A program made the translations under genes and the position numbers. A stretch of DNA of 22,920 nt from Candidatus Woesearchaeota archaeon (GTDB lineage: Archaea; Nanobdellota; Nanobdellia; Woesearchaeales; JASKKU01): NCBI GenBank assembly GCA_011045925.1, contig DSBS01000094.1, positions 1 to 22,920 on the forward strand, written 5' to 3'. Of this stretch, positions 1 to 6,767 are shown piece after piece. Numbering within the stretch: position 1 is the first letter of the stretch; the number at the start of each line of letters is the position of its first letter. Below the pieces are notes generated by a model, which made no database searches, had not been told where the DNA came from, and saw only the letters and a program-made list of their open reading frames with translations.

Positions 1-28
1 CAGCCCTCCTAATTTCATCAAAAAGCAT
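1..28 (-). CDS. Possible start of a minus-strand gene running off the left edge
   Basis: Only nine complete codons are visible. An ATG on the minus strand at 28 opens a frame reading MLFDEIRRA with no stop before the edge. The case rests on a minus-strand TATA-like element at 50-60, about 26 nt ahead of this ATG, the same spacing seen at leaderless genes elsewhere in the window. The two AGG arginine codons also match usage here. A second ATG at 18 in another frame (MKLGGL) is the alternative. No function can be given. Confidence 0.35.
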
Positions 29-49
29 AAAAAGCGTAAACAGGGCGCC

Positions 50-60
50 TTTTAAAAAAT
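50..60 (-). promoter_or_regulatory. TATA-like element for the leftward gene
   Basis: Read on the minus strand this is ATTTTTTAAAA, centred about 26 nt before the minus-strand ATG at 28. It would give a leaderless or near-leaderless transcript. A match to an AT-rich consensus in AT-rich DNA is weak evidence; the spacing is the main support. Confidence 0.35.
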
Positions 61-108
61 TATTGAAAAAAGCATTAAAAAAGCGGCATTAAAAAATCTT
101 TCCATAAA

Positions 109-118
109 ATATTTAAAA
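109..118 (+). promoter_or_regulatory. TATA-like element for the HTH regulator / dehydrogenase unit
   Basis: The sequence ATATTTAAAA lies about 50 nt before the ATG at 165, implying a 5' leader of roughly 25 nt. A second AT-rich stretch, GTTAATTAAAAA at 138-149, is closer and could be an alternative box. The rest of 1-164 is AT-rich spacer with short direct repeats (GCATTAAAAAA at 72-82 and 86-96) and no other gene. Confidence 0.4.
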
Positions 119-164
119 CCAGGCTCAATTAACAACCGTTAATTAAAAATGATGATTATTAAAA

Positions 165-536
165 ATGATGATTTCAATTGACATAGAATACTTGTATATT
201 GTTCCGGCTATAAGGAGATTTGTTGCAGAACAGCTCCTCAATAAAGGGCTCAGCCAGAAAGAGATTGCAAAGAAAATGGGGTTTACACCTGCTGCAGTAA
301 ACCAATACCTCAAAAAAAAAAGAGCTGCCAAGGTAAAGTTCAGCAAAGATGAGGAGAATATAATAAGAAGCCAGATAAATTCGCTGCTTGAAGAAAGAGC
401 AGGAATGGAAAGCCTTATCCGAAAAGTTGTAAAAGAGTTTGAGTCTAAAGGAATTGTCTGCAGAATACACAAGTCTATAGAAAAAGTTGATTGCAAGTGC
501 AAGGATGGGATGTCAAATGAAGATATCTGTGGTTGA
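165..536 (+). CDS. Small HTH transcriptional regulator with a Cys/His tail
   Basis: A 123-residue, probably cytoplasmic DNA-binding protein. Residues about 19-53 form a helix-turn-helix of XRE/Fis type (LSQKEIAKKMG, then the recognition helix PAAVNQYLKKK). A helical segment follows at about 60-95. The C-terminus carries C99, H102, C110, C112 and C122, a spacing that could bind a metal or Fe-S cluster or sense redox state. The layout resembles the archaeal predicted regulators of COG2522, from memory. Its last 20 bases overlap the start of the dehydrogenase, so the two are probably co-transcribed and translationally coupled; it may regulate that gene. A 13-bp direct repeat (145-157 and 161-173) includes the start codon. 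The ATG at 165 is preferred because upstream ATGs at 149 and 152 are in another frame. The ligand is unknown. Confidence 0.8.
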   Translation: MMISIDIEYLYIVPAIRRFVAEQLLNKGLSQKEIAKKMGFTPAAVNQYLKKKRAAKVKFSKDEENIIRSQINSLLEERAGMESLIRKVVKEFESKGIVCRIHKSIEKVDCKCKDGMSNEDICG

Positions 537-1521
537 TCTTGATGAATATGAAAAAAGCGTATTAGAAAGGGAATTTTCCCAAAAAGGCTTAAAAGATGTT
601 AAATTTTTTGTTGGAAAGGGAATTTCTGAAGTGCCTGAAAGCCTTAGCCAAACCGAAGTGCTTGCCTGCTTTGTGCACTCTTCTGTAACCCCTGAAATCC
701 TTGAGAAAATGCCAAAGCTAAAAATGATTGCGGCGATGTCTACAGGATATGACCATATCGACTCAAAAGCTTGTAAAGATAAAGGAATAATTGTGAGCAA
801 TGTGCCGAGTTACGGAAATAAGACTGTTGCCGAGTATACCTTTGCATTAATCCTTGCAGCAGCAAGGAAAATAAATTCAGCAAGAGACCGGGTTGTAAGG
901 GGGGATTTCAACTACAACGGGCTTATGGGAAGCGAGCTTAACGGAAAGACCATCGGGATAATAGGCACAGGAAGGATTGGGTACCAGGTTGCAAAGATCG
1001 CTGCAGGGTTCGACATGAACATAATTGCATATGATTCTTTTAAAAACGAAGAGATTGTAAAGCTTGGAGGCAGATATGCCGGCCTGGAAGAGCTTCTCTC
1101 CTTAAGCGACATTATTACAATACACCTGCCCCTAAACGAAAACACAAAGCACCTTATCAATGAAAAAAATATTGAAAAAATAAAAAAAGGAGCAATCCTG
1201 ATTAATACAGCAAGGGGAGGCATTGTGCAGACTCGTGCCTTAATAAAAGGCCTGGAAAAAGGCATAATTTCAAGCGCAGGCCTGGATGTGCTGGAGATGG
1301 AGAAAGAATCGCTTGAAAACAATGAGGCAATGATTAGCAGGAATTCCTGCGAAGAGCTTAAAATAATTAGCCTAAACAATCTCTTAATCAGGCACCCAAA
1401 GGTATTCTTTACCCCTCATGTTGCCTTTTACACCAAGGAAGCGGTTCAGAGAATAATTGAGCAGACTGCTGCCAACATTGCTTCATTCATTGAGGGAAAT
1501 CCAGAAAACCGGGTTATCTGA
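517..1521 (+). CDS. D-2-hydroxyacid dehydrogenase, D-lactate dehydrogenase-like
   Basis: Predicted cytosolic NAD-dependent enzyme of 334 residues reducing a 2-oxoacid to the D-2-hydroxyacid; pyruvate to D-lactate is the likeliest reaction. The Rossmann motif GTGRIG lies at 150-155. The catalytic triad of the family is intact: R233 (NTARGG), E260 (GLDVLE) and H301 (TPH). The N-terminal half has the STGYDHID and VSNVPSYGNKTVAEYTFALI stretches typical of LdhA-type enzymes rather than phosphoglycerate dehydrogenases, and there is no C-terminal ACT domain. An in-frame TTG at 487 and ATG at 505 exist upstream. I chose ATG 517 (MKISVVDL) because it matches the normal family N-terminus and is preceded by a purine-rich AAGGATGGG. 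It overlaps the HTH gene by 20 bp. Substrate choice (pyruvate against glyoxylate or hydroxypyruvate) cannot be settled from sequence. Confidence 0.93.
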   Translation: MKISVVDLDEYEKSVLEREFSQKGLKDVKFFVGKGISEVPESLSQTEVLACFVHSSVTPEILEKMPKLKMIAAMSTGYDHIDSKACKDKGIIVSNVPSYGNKTVAEYTFALILAAARKINSARDRVVRGDFNYNGLMGSELNGKTIGIIGTGRIGYQVAKIAAGFDMNIIAYDSFKNEEIVKLGGRYAGLEELLSLSDIITIHLPLNENTKHLINEKNIEKIKKGAILINTARGGIVQTRALIKGLEKGIISSAGLDVLEMEKESLENNEAMISRNSCEELKIISLNNLLIRHPKVFFTPHVAFYTKEAVQRIIEQTAANIASFIEGNPENRVI

Positions 1522-1554
1522 AAAACCTGCTCTTTATCATGTTTTAGCGAAAAC

Positions 1555-1563
1555 TTTTTAAAG
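1555..1563 (+). promoter_or_regulatory. TATA-like element of the ferredoxin gene
   Basis: TTTTTAAAG preceded by an A-rich BRE-like GCGAAAAC, centred about 36 nt before the ferredoxin ATG at 1595. It implies a leader of about 10 nt and transcription independent of the dehydrogenase that ends at 1521. Confidence 0.5.
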
Positions 1564-1594
1564 AAAAGCCCTGCTAAGCCAAGCCCTGATAAAA

Positions 1595-1792
1595 ATGGCA
1601 AAGTATAAGATAATCTTTCATGAAGAAAAGTGCATTGGGTGTGGCGCATGCTCCTCAGTCTGCCCAGGCAACTGGGAGCTCAGTGGCGAAAAGGTAAAGC
1701 CGTTAAATACTGATCTCGACGAGCTTAAGTGCAACAGCGAAGCAAAGGAAATCTGCCCAGTTGGAGCCATTGAAATTACAGAGCAGGCTTAA
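1595..1792 (+). CDS. Single [4Fe-4S] ferredoxin, Pyrococcus type
   Basis: A 65-residue soluble electron carrier. Cluster ligands are C13, C16, C19 (CIGCGAC) and C54 (CPVGAI). Two further cysteines, C23 and C46, fall where Pyrococcus furiosus ferredoxin has the C21-C48 pair that forms a disulfide, so this is a one-cluster protein of that type and not a degenerate two-cluster ferredoxin. Unlike P. furiosus, which has Asp as second ligand, all four ligands here are Cys. It probably receives electrons from 2-oxoacid oxidation and passes them to reductases or a hydrogenase; no such partner is in the window. It has its own promoter and is followed by a hairpin with a T-rich tail, so it looks monocistronic. 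Confidence 0.95.
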   Translation: MAKYKIIFHEEKCIGCGACSSVCPGNWELSGEKVKPLNTDLDELKCNSEAKEICPVGAIEITEQA

Positions 1793-1813
1793 TCTTGTCT
1801 TCCTATAAGCAAA

Positions 1814-1850
1814 AAGCATTAAGAATGCTTCTTAGGTGCTCTTTTTAATT
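1814..1850 (+). terminator. Hairpin plus T-rich tract after ferredoxin
   Basis: AAGCATT (1814-1820) and AATGCTT (1824-1830) form a perfect 7-bp stem with a 3-nt loop, followed by CTTTTTAATT at 1841-1850. Archaeal termination relies mainly on the T tract, so the hairpin may be supportive only. Placement 22 bases after the stop fits. Confidence 0.5.
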
Positions 1851-1869
1851 TTCTTTGAATAATGAAAAA

Positions 1870-1879
1870 TATTTAAAAA
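1870..1879 (+). promoter_or_regulatory. TATA-like element of the 368-residue membrane protein
   Basis: TATTTAAAAA with an upstream TGAAAA BRE-like stretch, centred about 33 nt before the ATG at 1907, giving a leader of only a few nucleotides. Confidence 0.5.
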
Positions 1880-1906
1880 TAAAGGGCAAGTGACAATAAC
1901 AAAATC

Positions 1907-3013
1907 ATGAAAGCTGAAAGAATAACGGTTTTTGCTGTTTCTGCCCTTGTTTTTATTTTAATAGGCTTAAGCCAGGCTTTTTCTTTGCAGATTAATGATG
2001 AAAGCAGTATTTTTGATGATACAATAAACCTGCTGATAAAAACAGATTCCAGGGCAGAATGCAGAATTGTTGCTGACCTTGATACCGGAAGGCAGATTAT
2101 CCCTTTTGAAACCGAAGACAGCCTAACCCACCGGAAAAGCCTTATGCTGGCAGAATTCGCAAGAACAAACAAGCTGTCTATCGTCTGCCTGAACAAGGAA
2201 AATTATGAAGACTCGGGTAGGCTTGAGCTAAGGCTTCCAAAAGCAAGCGAAGATTCCCCTATTTTAGGAGGGACTCAACAACAAGAAGCCCAGGGCAAGG
2301 AGCTGCAGGCAATAAGCATGGGGCTTTTGATTCTTATATTTGTGCTTGCTTTGGTTGGGGCGGTAATTGTTGTTTTTGCAATAATCCTTATTCGCCAAAA
2401 AAAGGCAAAGATAAAAAGTGCTGAGCTTAACAGAAGCAGGAACCCAGGGCAATACGATCGCTCTATTCAGCCCGGGCAGAAACAGGCTGCTTCTGAAAAC
2501 AAAGCCCTGGAAGATGAGGGCAAAGAAAGAAAAAAAAATAAATTGCAGCAAGAAACAGAAAATGGAAAAAAAACAGAGACCGGGCTTGACTTCAGCATAT
2601 TCAATAAATTTGATGAAAAAAAAGAGATTGTCATTGAAGACCAAAAAACAGAAAGAAAAGCGCAGGATGAAGAAAGCTGGGTAGACCTGTCTGAGCTGAG
2701 AAGCCAAAAAGGGCAGGCTGTTATTCAAAACTTAAAAGACTCTTTTTGGGTAAGTGATGAAGAGCATGATAAAAACATAAAAGAACTGGCAAAAGAGATT
2801 TACAGGCTGATGGAGTATGGATACATCAAGCAGGCGAAAAGAGTCATGAAAGAGGTTATTGACCTGAAACTTGGAGATGAGCTGATTAAGGCCGTATCAA
2901 AGGTAAAAGACCACAAGGTTAAAAAAAGGTTTATTGCCCTTATTTTCAGCCTCCACTCAAAAAAGATTTTAGACTCAAAAGAAACTGCTGCCTGGGTAGA
3001 GCAGCTGGTTTAG
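1907..3013 (+). CDS. Type I membrane protein with small Ig-like ectodomain and long cytoplasmic tail
   Basis: Unrecognised 368-residue protein. A signal peptide covers about 1-25 (cleavage near SQAFS). The ectodomain, about 28-110, has paired cysteines (AECRIVAD and SIVCLNK) in a pattern like the 'ECR...VRC' beta-sandwich repeats of DPANN surface proteins. A Gln-rich linker leads to a transmembrane segment at about 138-163, followed by RQKK as a positive-inside stop. The tail of some 200 residues is highly charged (about 164-275, probably disordered), then a compact helical domain at about 280-368 (IYRLMEYGYIKQAKRVMKEV). The tail is larger than the ectodomain, suggesting it docks to something inside the cell. 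It stands alone with its own promoter and ends convergently with rnp3. No catalytic motif is visible. Confidence 0.85.
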   Translation: MKAERITVFAVSALVFILIGLSQAFSLQINDESSIFDDTINLLIKTDSRAECRIVADLDTGRQIIPFETEDSLTHRKSLMLAEFARTNKLSIVCLNKENYEDSGRLELRLPKASEDSPILGGTQQQEAQGKELQAISMGLLILIFVLALVGAVIVVFAIILIRQKKAKIKSAELNRSRNPGQYDRSIQPGQKQAASENKALEDEGKERKKNKLQQETENGKKTETGLDFSIFNKFDEKKEIVIEDQKTERKAQDEESWVDLSELRSQKGQAVIQNLKDSFWVSDEEHDKNIKELAKEIYRLMEYGYIKQAKRVMKEVIDLKLGDELIKAVSKVKDHKVKKRFIALIFSLHSKKILDSKETAAWVEQLV

Positions 3014-3027
3014 AATAAGTCAGAAAG

Positions 3028-3087
3028 CAGGATTAGCCATAAAAAGGCCAACAACTTACTTAAACAGCTTAATACCGGCTAAGCCTG
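3028..3087. repeat. Inverted repeat between convergent genes, possible bidirectional terminator
   Basis: CAGGATTAGCC at 3028-3038 pairs with GGCTAAGCCTG at 3077-3087, matching at 10 of 11 positions, with 38 bases between. It fills the 79-bp gap between a plus-strand gene ending at 3013 and a minus-strand gene ending at 3093. A structure that is the same on both strands in a convergent gap suggests a shared terminator or 3' end processing signal. Confidence 0.4.
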
Positions 3088-3092
3088 AAATA

Positions 3093-3677
3093 TCATTCTG
3101 TTTCAAAAAGGGAAAGGCAGGCTGAGGCTTCTTTTTTTGATAAGCCAAGAAAATACAAAAAAGATGCATAATCCTGCTCTGAACGCATTTGCAGGGGGTG
3201 CTCCCAGAGGTCTATAAGCGCAAAGGGAACCTGAAGCTTCCTGCAAAGAAAAAGGTTCTGCCTTACGCGCTTAAAAACCAAATCAACAAAAGTGCTTTCA
3301 TTAAAAAAAAGGCTCATATTAATCCCGTATATTTTTCCTGTCCTTTTCATGTCCTTTGCAACAGCCAGGTTCATTCCGGAAAAAGTATGCTTAAGCGGGT
3401 CTGATGCAGAAGCAGTTTCCATATTTACCATAATAAAAGGCTTTCTTGCTTTTGCCCTGGCTTCGGTGTTTGCTGAGCTGTCAACAATCAGAAAATCAAA
3501 ATCAGGCGCCTCTTTGGCATAATCTTCAGCAAGAAGAGCAGAGGGATGCCTGAGTCCTTTAGCCTTCTGATAATATTCTTGCGGGCTTGTGTAGACAAAA
3601 CAAAGAGAACAGCCAAGAACCTTGGCCTGCCTTAAAAAGCCGGCATCTCTCTTTCCTGCCAGTACAAATTCCATCAT
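3093..3677 (-). CDS. rnp3: Ribonuclease P protein component 3 (Rpp30 family)
   Basis: A 194-residue subunit of archaeal RNase P, which trims the 5' leader of tRNA precursors together with the RNase P RNA; Rpp30 normally pairs with Pop5. The C-terminal third is most diagnostic: WEHPLQMRSEQDYASFLYFLGL followed by KKEASACLSL (about 158-190) lines up with the Pyrococcus segment reading [20 protein letters not shown] then PQAKASISMYP. The middle part, DPLKHTFSGMNLAVAKDMK then an IYGINMSLFF strand, fits the family's 'DPGIDHVLAKL...VALGFSL' region of the TIM-like fold. The protein is divergent and slightly short (about 200-215 is usual). ATG 3677 is chosen; a second ATG follows at once at 3674. It begins 12 bases after the stop of the upstream membrane-protein gene, so it is probably co-transcribed with it. 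Confidence 0.8.
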   Translation of the reverse strand: MMEFVLAGKRDAGFLRQAKVLGCSLCFVYTSPQEYYQKAKGLRHPSALLAEDYAKEAPDFDFLIVDSSANTEARAKARKPFIMVNMETASASDPLKHTFSGMNLAVAKDMKRTGKIYGINMSLFFNESTFVDLVFKRVRQNLFLCRKLQVPFALIDLWEHPLQMRSEQDYASFLYFLGLSKKEASACLSLFETE

Positions 3678-3689
3678 TTTGCATAGTCT

Positions 3690-5009
3690 CTATTTCTGCT
3701 TGCTCTTTTTTTCAAGCTTGTTTAAGGATTCTTTCAGGGAATTTACATCCATATAAAACCTCTTCTTATTCTTTGAATTCATTCTTGCATAAACCTGAAG
3801 AAGCACAGCATACAAAGAATCAGCAAGCTCTTTCTTTAATGCAATTATAGAGTTTTCATAGTATTCCTTCAGCTCCAAAAATATATTTACTAGCCTGCGC
3901 TCATAAGAAGCCCTTCCGGCGAGCTCAAAAGCAACAACCAAGACAATTACTGAAAAAAGCACAGCAACCAGAAGGTTGCCCAATGTAAAAAAAGAGCTGA
4001 AAGAATCTATAAGCAGCTGCTCTTCTTCAATCTCCCTTGGATAATCTATGTAAACCTCATCATCCAGAACCTGGCTGCAGTCAGCCATCTCCAGGGGCTT
4101 GGAGCCAGGACACGAGTCGCAGGAGCAGATACAGCTCCTGAACTGAAGGTTGGAATCCTCACACAAGCTCCTGTCCCACGAAGAGCAGCTGTAATAACAG
4201 AAAGATTCTTCCTCTTCATAAGCATCCTCTTCAGTTGTCTCATTAAGAATTATGCCCGGCGGTGCGCCAGCCCCGCCTCCCGGAGCGCCTGGGTCCCCGG
4301 GGGAAGGCTTTTCATATGAGATGTTCCCTGCTCCAAGAACCCTTACAAAGTAATCCTGCCCTGAAGGAAGAATAATCTGGTAATCCACAGTAGTGTTTTC
4401 AAAGCTGAGCGAGCTTTCTTCCTCAAAGGAAATAAACACAGGGCTTCCCTGGTACTCGGCAAGCATCAGGTAAAAGAAAGGCCCTGAGCCAAACGAGTTT
4501 GTCATTAGGTACCTTAAGGGTATTTCTGTTGAATTCAGGGTAAAGCTTGCCTGGTCTGAAAATGAAGATGAAAGGCTCTGGAGCACCGGAAGGCTGAATA
4601 AGTGCTCAAAATCCTCAGGATTTGCAAAACCAAGCTGGTCAAAGGAAAAGCCAAGCAGAGAACCAAGCCCGGCAACCACAACTCTTTTTGAGTCGGGTGA
4701 AAAAGCATAAAGGGAAGGCAGGCCAGCATAGTTTACAGGGTCTTCCCCAAGCTCAAGCAGGACTTCGCTGCCTGAGCCTTCAATAGATCCAAGCACAGCT
4801 GACCACGAAGCTGAAGGCATCTCAACATTCAGCTCTGCCTTGCTGACAAAGCCGCCTAAAGCAGATATCTGGTGCCCGGTAATTGTGGCGATTTTTTGAA
4901 GCACATCAAGGTTTCTGAAAACAAAAAAAGAGGAAGTAACAAGAATAAGCGCAGCTATAGCCAAAACCAGAAGCAACCTCCCTGTGCTTGCCCTTTCCAC
5001 AGAAACCAT
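3690..5009 (-). CDS. Membrane-anchored surface protein with thrombospondin-like Cys module
   Basis: Unrecognised 439-residue protein. An N-terminal hydrophobic segment at about 11-31 is a signal or anchor. The ectodomain of some 300 residues ends with a Gly/Pro linker (SPGDPGAPGGGAGAPPG) and an acidic stretch. Next comes an eight-cysteine module (about 269-315) with the W-x-x-x-x-C and QFRSC pattern of thrombospondin type 1-like repeats common in DPANN surface proteins. A second transmembrane segment at about 340-362 is followed by a helical, Lys-rich cytoplasmic tail of about 75 residues. The frame extends to an ATG at 5075, but that would overlap the divergent gene and its promoter. ATG 5009 (MVSVERASTG) has a TATA box about 29 nt upstream and is preferred. 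It precedes rnp3 in the same unit. Possible roles are adhesion or envelope structure; no enzyme motif is seen. Confidence 0.85.
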   Translation of the reverse strand: MVSVERASTGRLLLVLAIAALILVTSSFFVFRNLDVLQKIATITGHQISALGGFVSKAELNVEMPSASWSAVLGSIEGSGSEVLLELGEDPVNYAGLPSLYAFSPDSKRVVVAGLGSLLGFSFDQLGFANPEDFEHLFSLPVLQSLSSSFSDQASFTLNSTEIPLRYLMTNSFGSGPFFYLMLAEYQGSPVFISFEEESSLSFENTTVDYQIILPSGQDYFVRVLGAGNISYEKPSPGDPGAPGGGAGAPPGIILNETTEEDAYEEEESFCYYSCSSWDRSLCEDSNLQFRSCICSCDSCPGSKPLEMADCSQVLDDEVYIDYPREIEEEQLLIDSFSSFFTLGNLLVAVLFSVIVLVVAFELAGRASYERRLVNIFLELKEYYENSIIALKKELADSLYAVLLQVYARMNSKNKKRFYMDVNSLKESLNKLEKKSKQK

Positions 5010-5021
5010 TATTATAAAAAC

Positions 5022-5030
5022 TTTTATAAA
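5022..5030 (+). promoter_or_regulatory. TATA box for the 570-residue surface protein
   Basis: TTTTATAAA centred about 29 nt before ATG 5055, so the transcript is probably leaderless. It sits in a 45-bp divergent gap with the opposite box at 5035-5042. Confidence 0.6.
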
Positions 5031-5034
5031 CCAG

Positions 5035-5042
5035 ATATATAA
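5035..5042 (-). promoter_or_regulatory. TATA box for the minus-strand surface protein / rnp3 unit
   Basis: Read on the minus strand it is TTATATAT, centred about 29 nt before ATG 5009, mirror-symmetric to the plus-strand box. Because each promoter lies inside the other's path, the two initiation complexes would compete. Confidence 0.6.
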
Positions 5043-5054
5043 GCTTTTCCAGTT

Positions 5055-6767
5055 ATGAAAACCTCCGCTGCCCAATTAGTGCTGATTCTGCTTTCAGCCG
5101 GGCTTTTTCTTATCACAACTTCCTCAGGAGCTGGTGCGCTTGACTATACCAGCGTTTCTAATGCGGACATAATCCTGATAAACACAAGAGACTGGCAGGC
5201 TTCTTTTAGTGCAATGCAGCTTGCAAGCATTCTCTCTAAGCCAACAAAAATAATCTTTAGTGATGAGCAGATGATTAGGTACATTAATACAGTAAGGCTC
5301 AGGAGCGTACTGGTGATTCAGGAAGGAAGAAAATCATCCCAAAGGATAGAAACCCTGCTAAGAGGAAAAGGAACCTATTACACTGTTGCAGGCAAATCTG
5401 ACCTTGAAGGGCTTTTTCAGGATATGTACGAAACCGGCGAGATAAAAGGCTTTTATGTCGTTCCGGGCAATGATGCGAGCTTTTCCCTGGTGTCTCTTGC
5501 CTCTGCCCTCAGAGAAGAAAAAGTGCACCTTTTTGCAGAAAGCCAGAATATAAATGATATTATTGATTCTGTTTCCGGAAAAGAGTGCAGGGTTGTTGCG
5601 CTTTCAGGCACAGACTGGATTGAGCAGGTGCCCTGTGGTGAAAGGACAATAAAAGACACCAAGTATGACCTAAGCATTTTTTTCTCAGAAAAAATCCTGT
5701 CTGAAACAGAAACAAGGCAGATTATCATAACAGATGGCAGGTTTATTGAGCAGGGCTTTTTCCAGAAAAGCTCACCGGTTGTGCTTATTGGAAAAAGCTT
5801 CATACCGGAAAGCATTGAAAAGCACATTGCAGAAGAGGAGCAGATTGAATTTATTGTGCTTGTGGGAAACGAGATTATTCCGTTGGTTTCTGCATTAAAA
5901 ACAAGAATTGAGAACACATACAAAAGAAGCATAAGCTTCATAGTCCGGTTTGGCAAGACCTCTGCTGAAGATGACCAGATTAGCGCACTAGACATCATTT
6001 TTACAAACCTGCCAGAGCCGCAGCTGGCTCTCGTCAGGGCAATTTACAACACAGTAAGCGAGGAGCTTATATTGAGCTTAAGAGAAGAAGGAAATGTAAA
6101 AACCTTTGCAGTAGGAAGTGTTGATGCTGAGGATTCCGGCCAGGAGCAGGTGCAGGCTTCTGATGAGAATCCTTTCGAAATAATGCCTGGCGAAACAATC
6201 ACAAGGGCTTATGCTTTGGGTCTTGAAGACATAGCAGAGGCGATAGTATCTTTCTTGTATGGCGAGACGCCGCAGGATTTTGACAAGAAGCTTGAATTCA
6301 GCCACAACCAGATTCAGCAGATAGAGATTGAGGACTTTTCTGAGATTGGGATAGAAAAGGCGATCTACATCAGGGAGATTGACGCATTTGTGGTTTACCT
6401 TAAGAACAGCGAAGAGTCCAGAACATATGCAAGAGGGAGAATCAGCAGCCTTAACATTAACGGCCAGGATATAACTGTTGCATCAATGCAGGATGCTATA
6501 ATGGCCCCAGGGGAGAGCGGAAAGCTAATATTCAGGGCAAAAATGGACACCCTAGACTTTGAGGCAAACCCTCAGGTACAGGTAACTGTTTTTTACGGCT
6601 CAAGAAGCGACCTCCTTTTCAAGGAAAAAACCAGAATGCTAAACTACAGCATAAAGCTCATAAGACACCAGGAGGCTGTCCTTATTTCGGGATTGCTGGC
6701 TGCATTCGCAATAATGCTGATATTTCTCAGGAGAAGAAAAAAGAAAAAGCTCAAAATGCTTGTCTGA
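5055..6767 (+). CDS. Type I surface protein with CWB2-like ectodomain
   Basis: A 570-residue protein with a signal peptide at 1-28 (cleavage after SGAGA). The ectodomain of about 500 residues opens with an alternating alpha/beta pattern (ADIILINTRDWQASFSAMQL, then ASILSKPTKIIF and LRSVLVIQEGR), like cell-wall-binding repeat 2 (CWB2, PF04122). Further segments at about 133-160 (GFYVVPGNDASFSLVSLASA) and 240-280 (PVVLIGKSF, FIVLVGNEI) look like more diverged copies. A beta-rich membrane-proximal domain follows at about 420-535. One transmembrane helix at about 541-558 ends in RRRKKKKLKM, so the inside tail is only a dozen basic residues. CWB2 domains anchor bacterial proteins to wall polymers; in an archaeon they would bind envelope glycans or other surface proteins. 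The CWB2 call is by fold pattern and uncertain. The last 17 bases overlap the tail of the next, opposite-strand gene. Confidence 0.85.
   Translation: MKTSAAQLVLILLSAGLFLITTSSGAGALDYTSVSNADIILINTRDWQASFSAMQLASILSKPTKIIFSDEQMIRYINTVRLRSVLVIQEGRKSSQRIETLLRGKGTYYTVAGKSDLEGLFQDMYETGEIKGFYVVPGNDASFSLVSLASALREEKVHLFAESQNINDIIDSVSGKECRVVALSGTDWIEQVPCGERTIKDTKYDLSIFFSEKILSETETRQIIITDGRFIEQGFFQKSSPVVLIGKSFIPESIEKHIAEEEQIEFIVLVGNEIIPLVSALKTRIENTYKRSISFIVRFGKTSAEDDQISALDIIFTNLPEPQLALVRAIYNTVSEELILSLREEGNVKTFAVGSVDAEDSGQEQVQASDENPFEIMPGETITRAYALGLEDIAEAIVSFLYGETPQDFDKKLEFSHNQIQQIEIEDFSEIGIEKAIYIREIDAFVVYLKNSEESRTYARGRISSLNINGQDITVASMQDAIMAPGESGKLIFRAKMDTLDFEANPQVQVTVFYGSRSDLLFKEKTRMLNYSIKLIRHQEAVLISGLLAAFAIMLIFLRRRKKKKLKMLV

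Noticed and set aside
145..173. Two ATGATGA motifs resembling C boxes of a C/D guide RNA
   Set aside because: No CTGA D box or terminal stem occurs at a suitable distance, and the second copy contains the HTH start codon.
143..502. Long minus-strand frame over the HTH regulator
   Set aside because: It is antisense to a gene with clear HTH motifs; its Leu/Phe/Ser-rich sequence is what a reverse-read coding strand gives.
487..516. TTG (487) or ATG (505) as the dehydrogenase start
   Set aside because: The added residues do not resemble the family N-terminus and deepen the overlap with the HTH gene; ATG 517 gives the usual MKI start. ATG 505 cannot be fully excluded.
3189..3850. Several plus-strand frames across rnp3 and the end of the surface-protein gene
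   Set aside because: They overlap each other in different frames, lack family features, and lie opposite a recognisable Rpp30 sequence.
5010..5075. Longer N-terminus for the minus-strand surface protein (ATG at 5075)
   Set aside because: It would run through the divergent promoter and into the opposite gene's signal-peptide codons; ATG 5009 has a correctly spaced TATA box and a normal signal segment.
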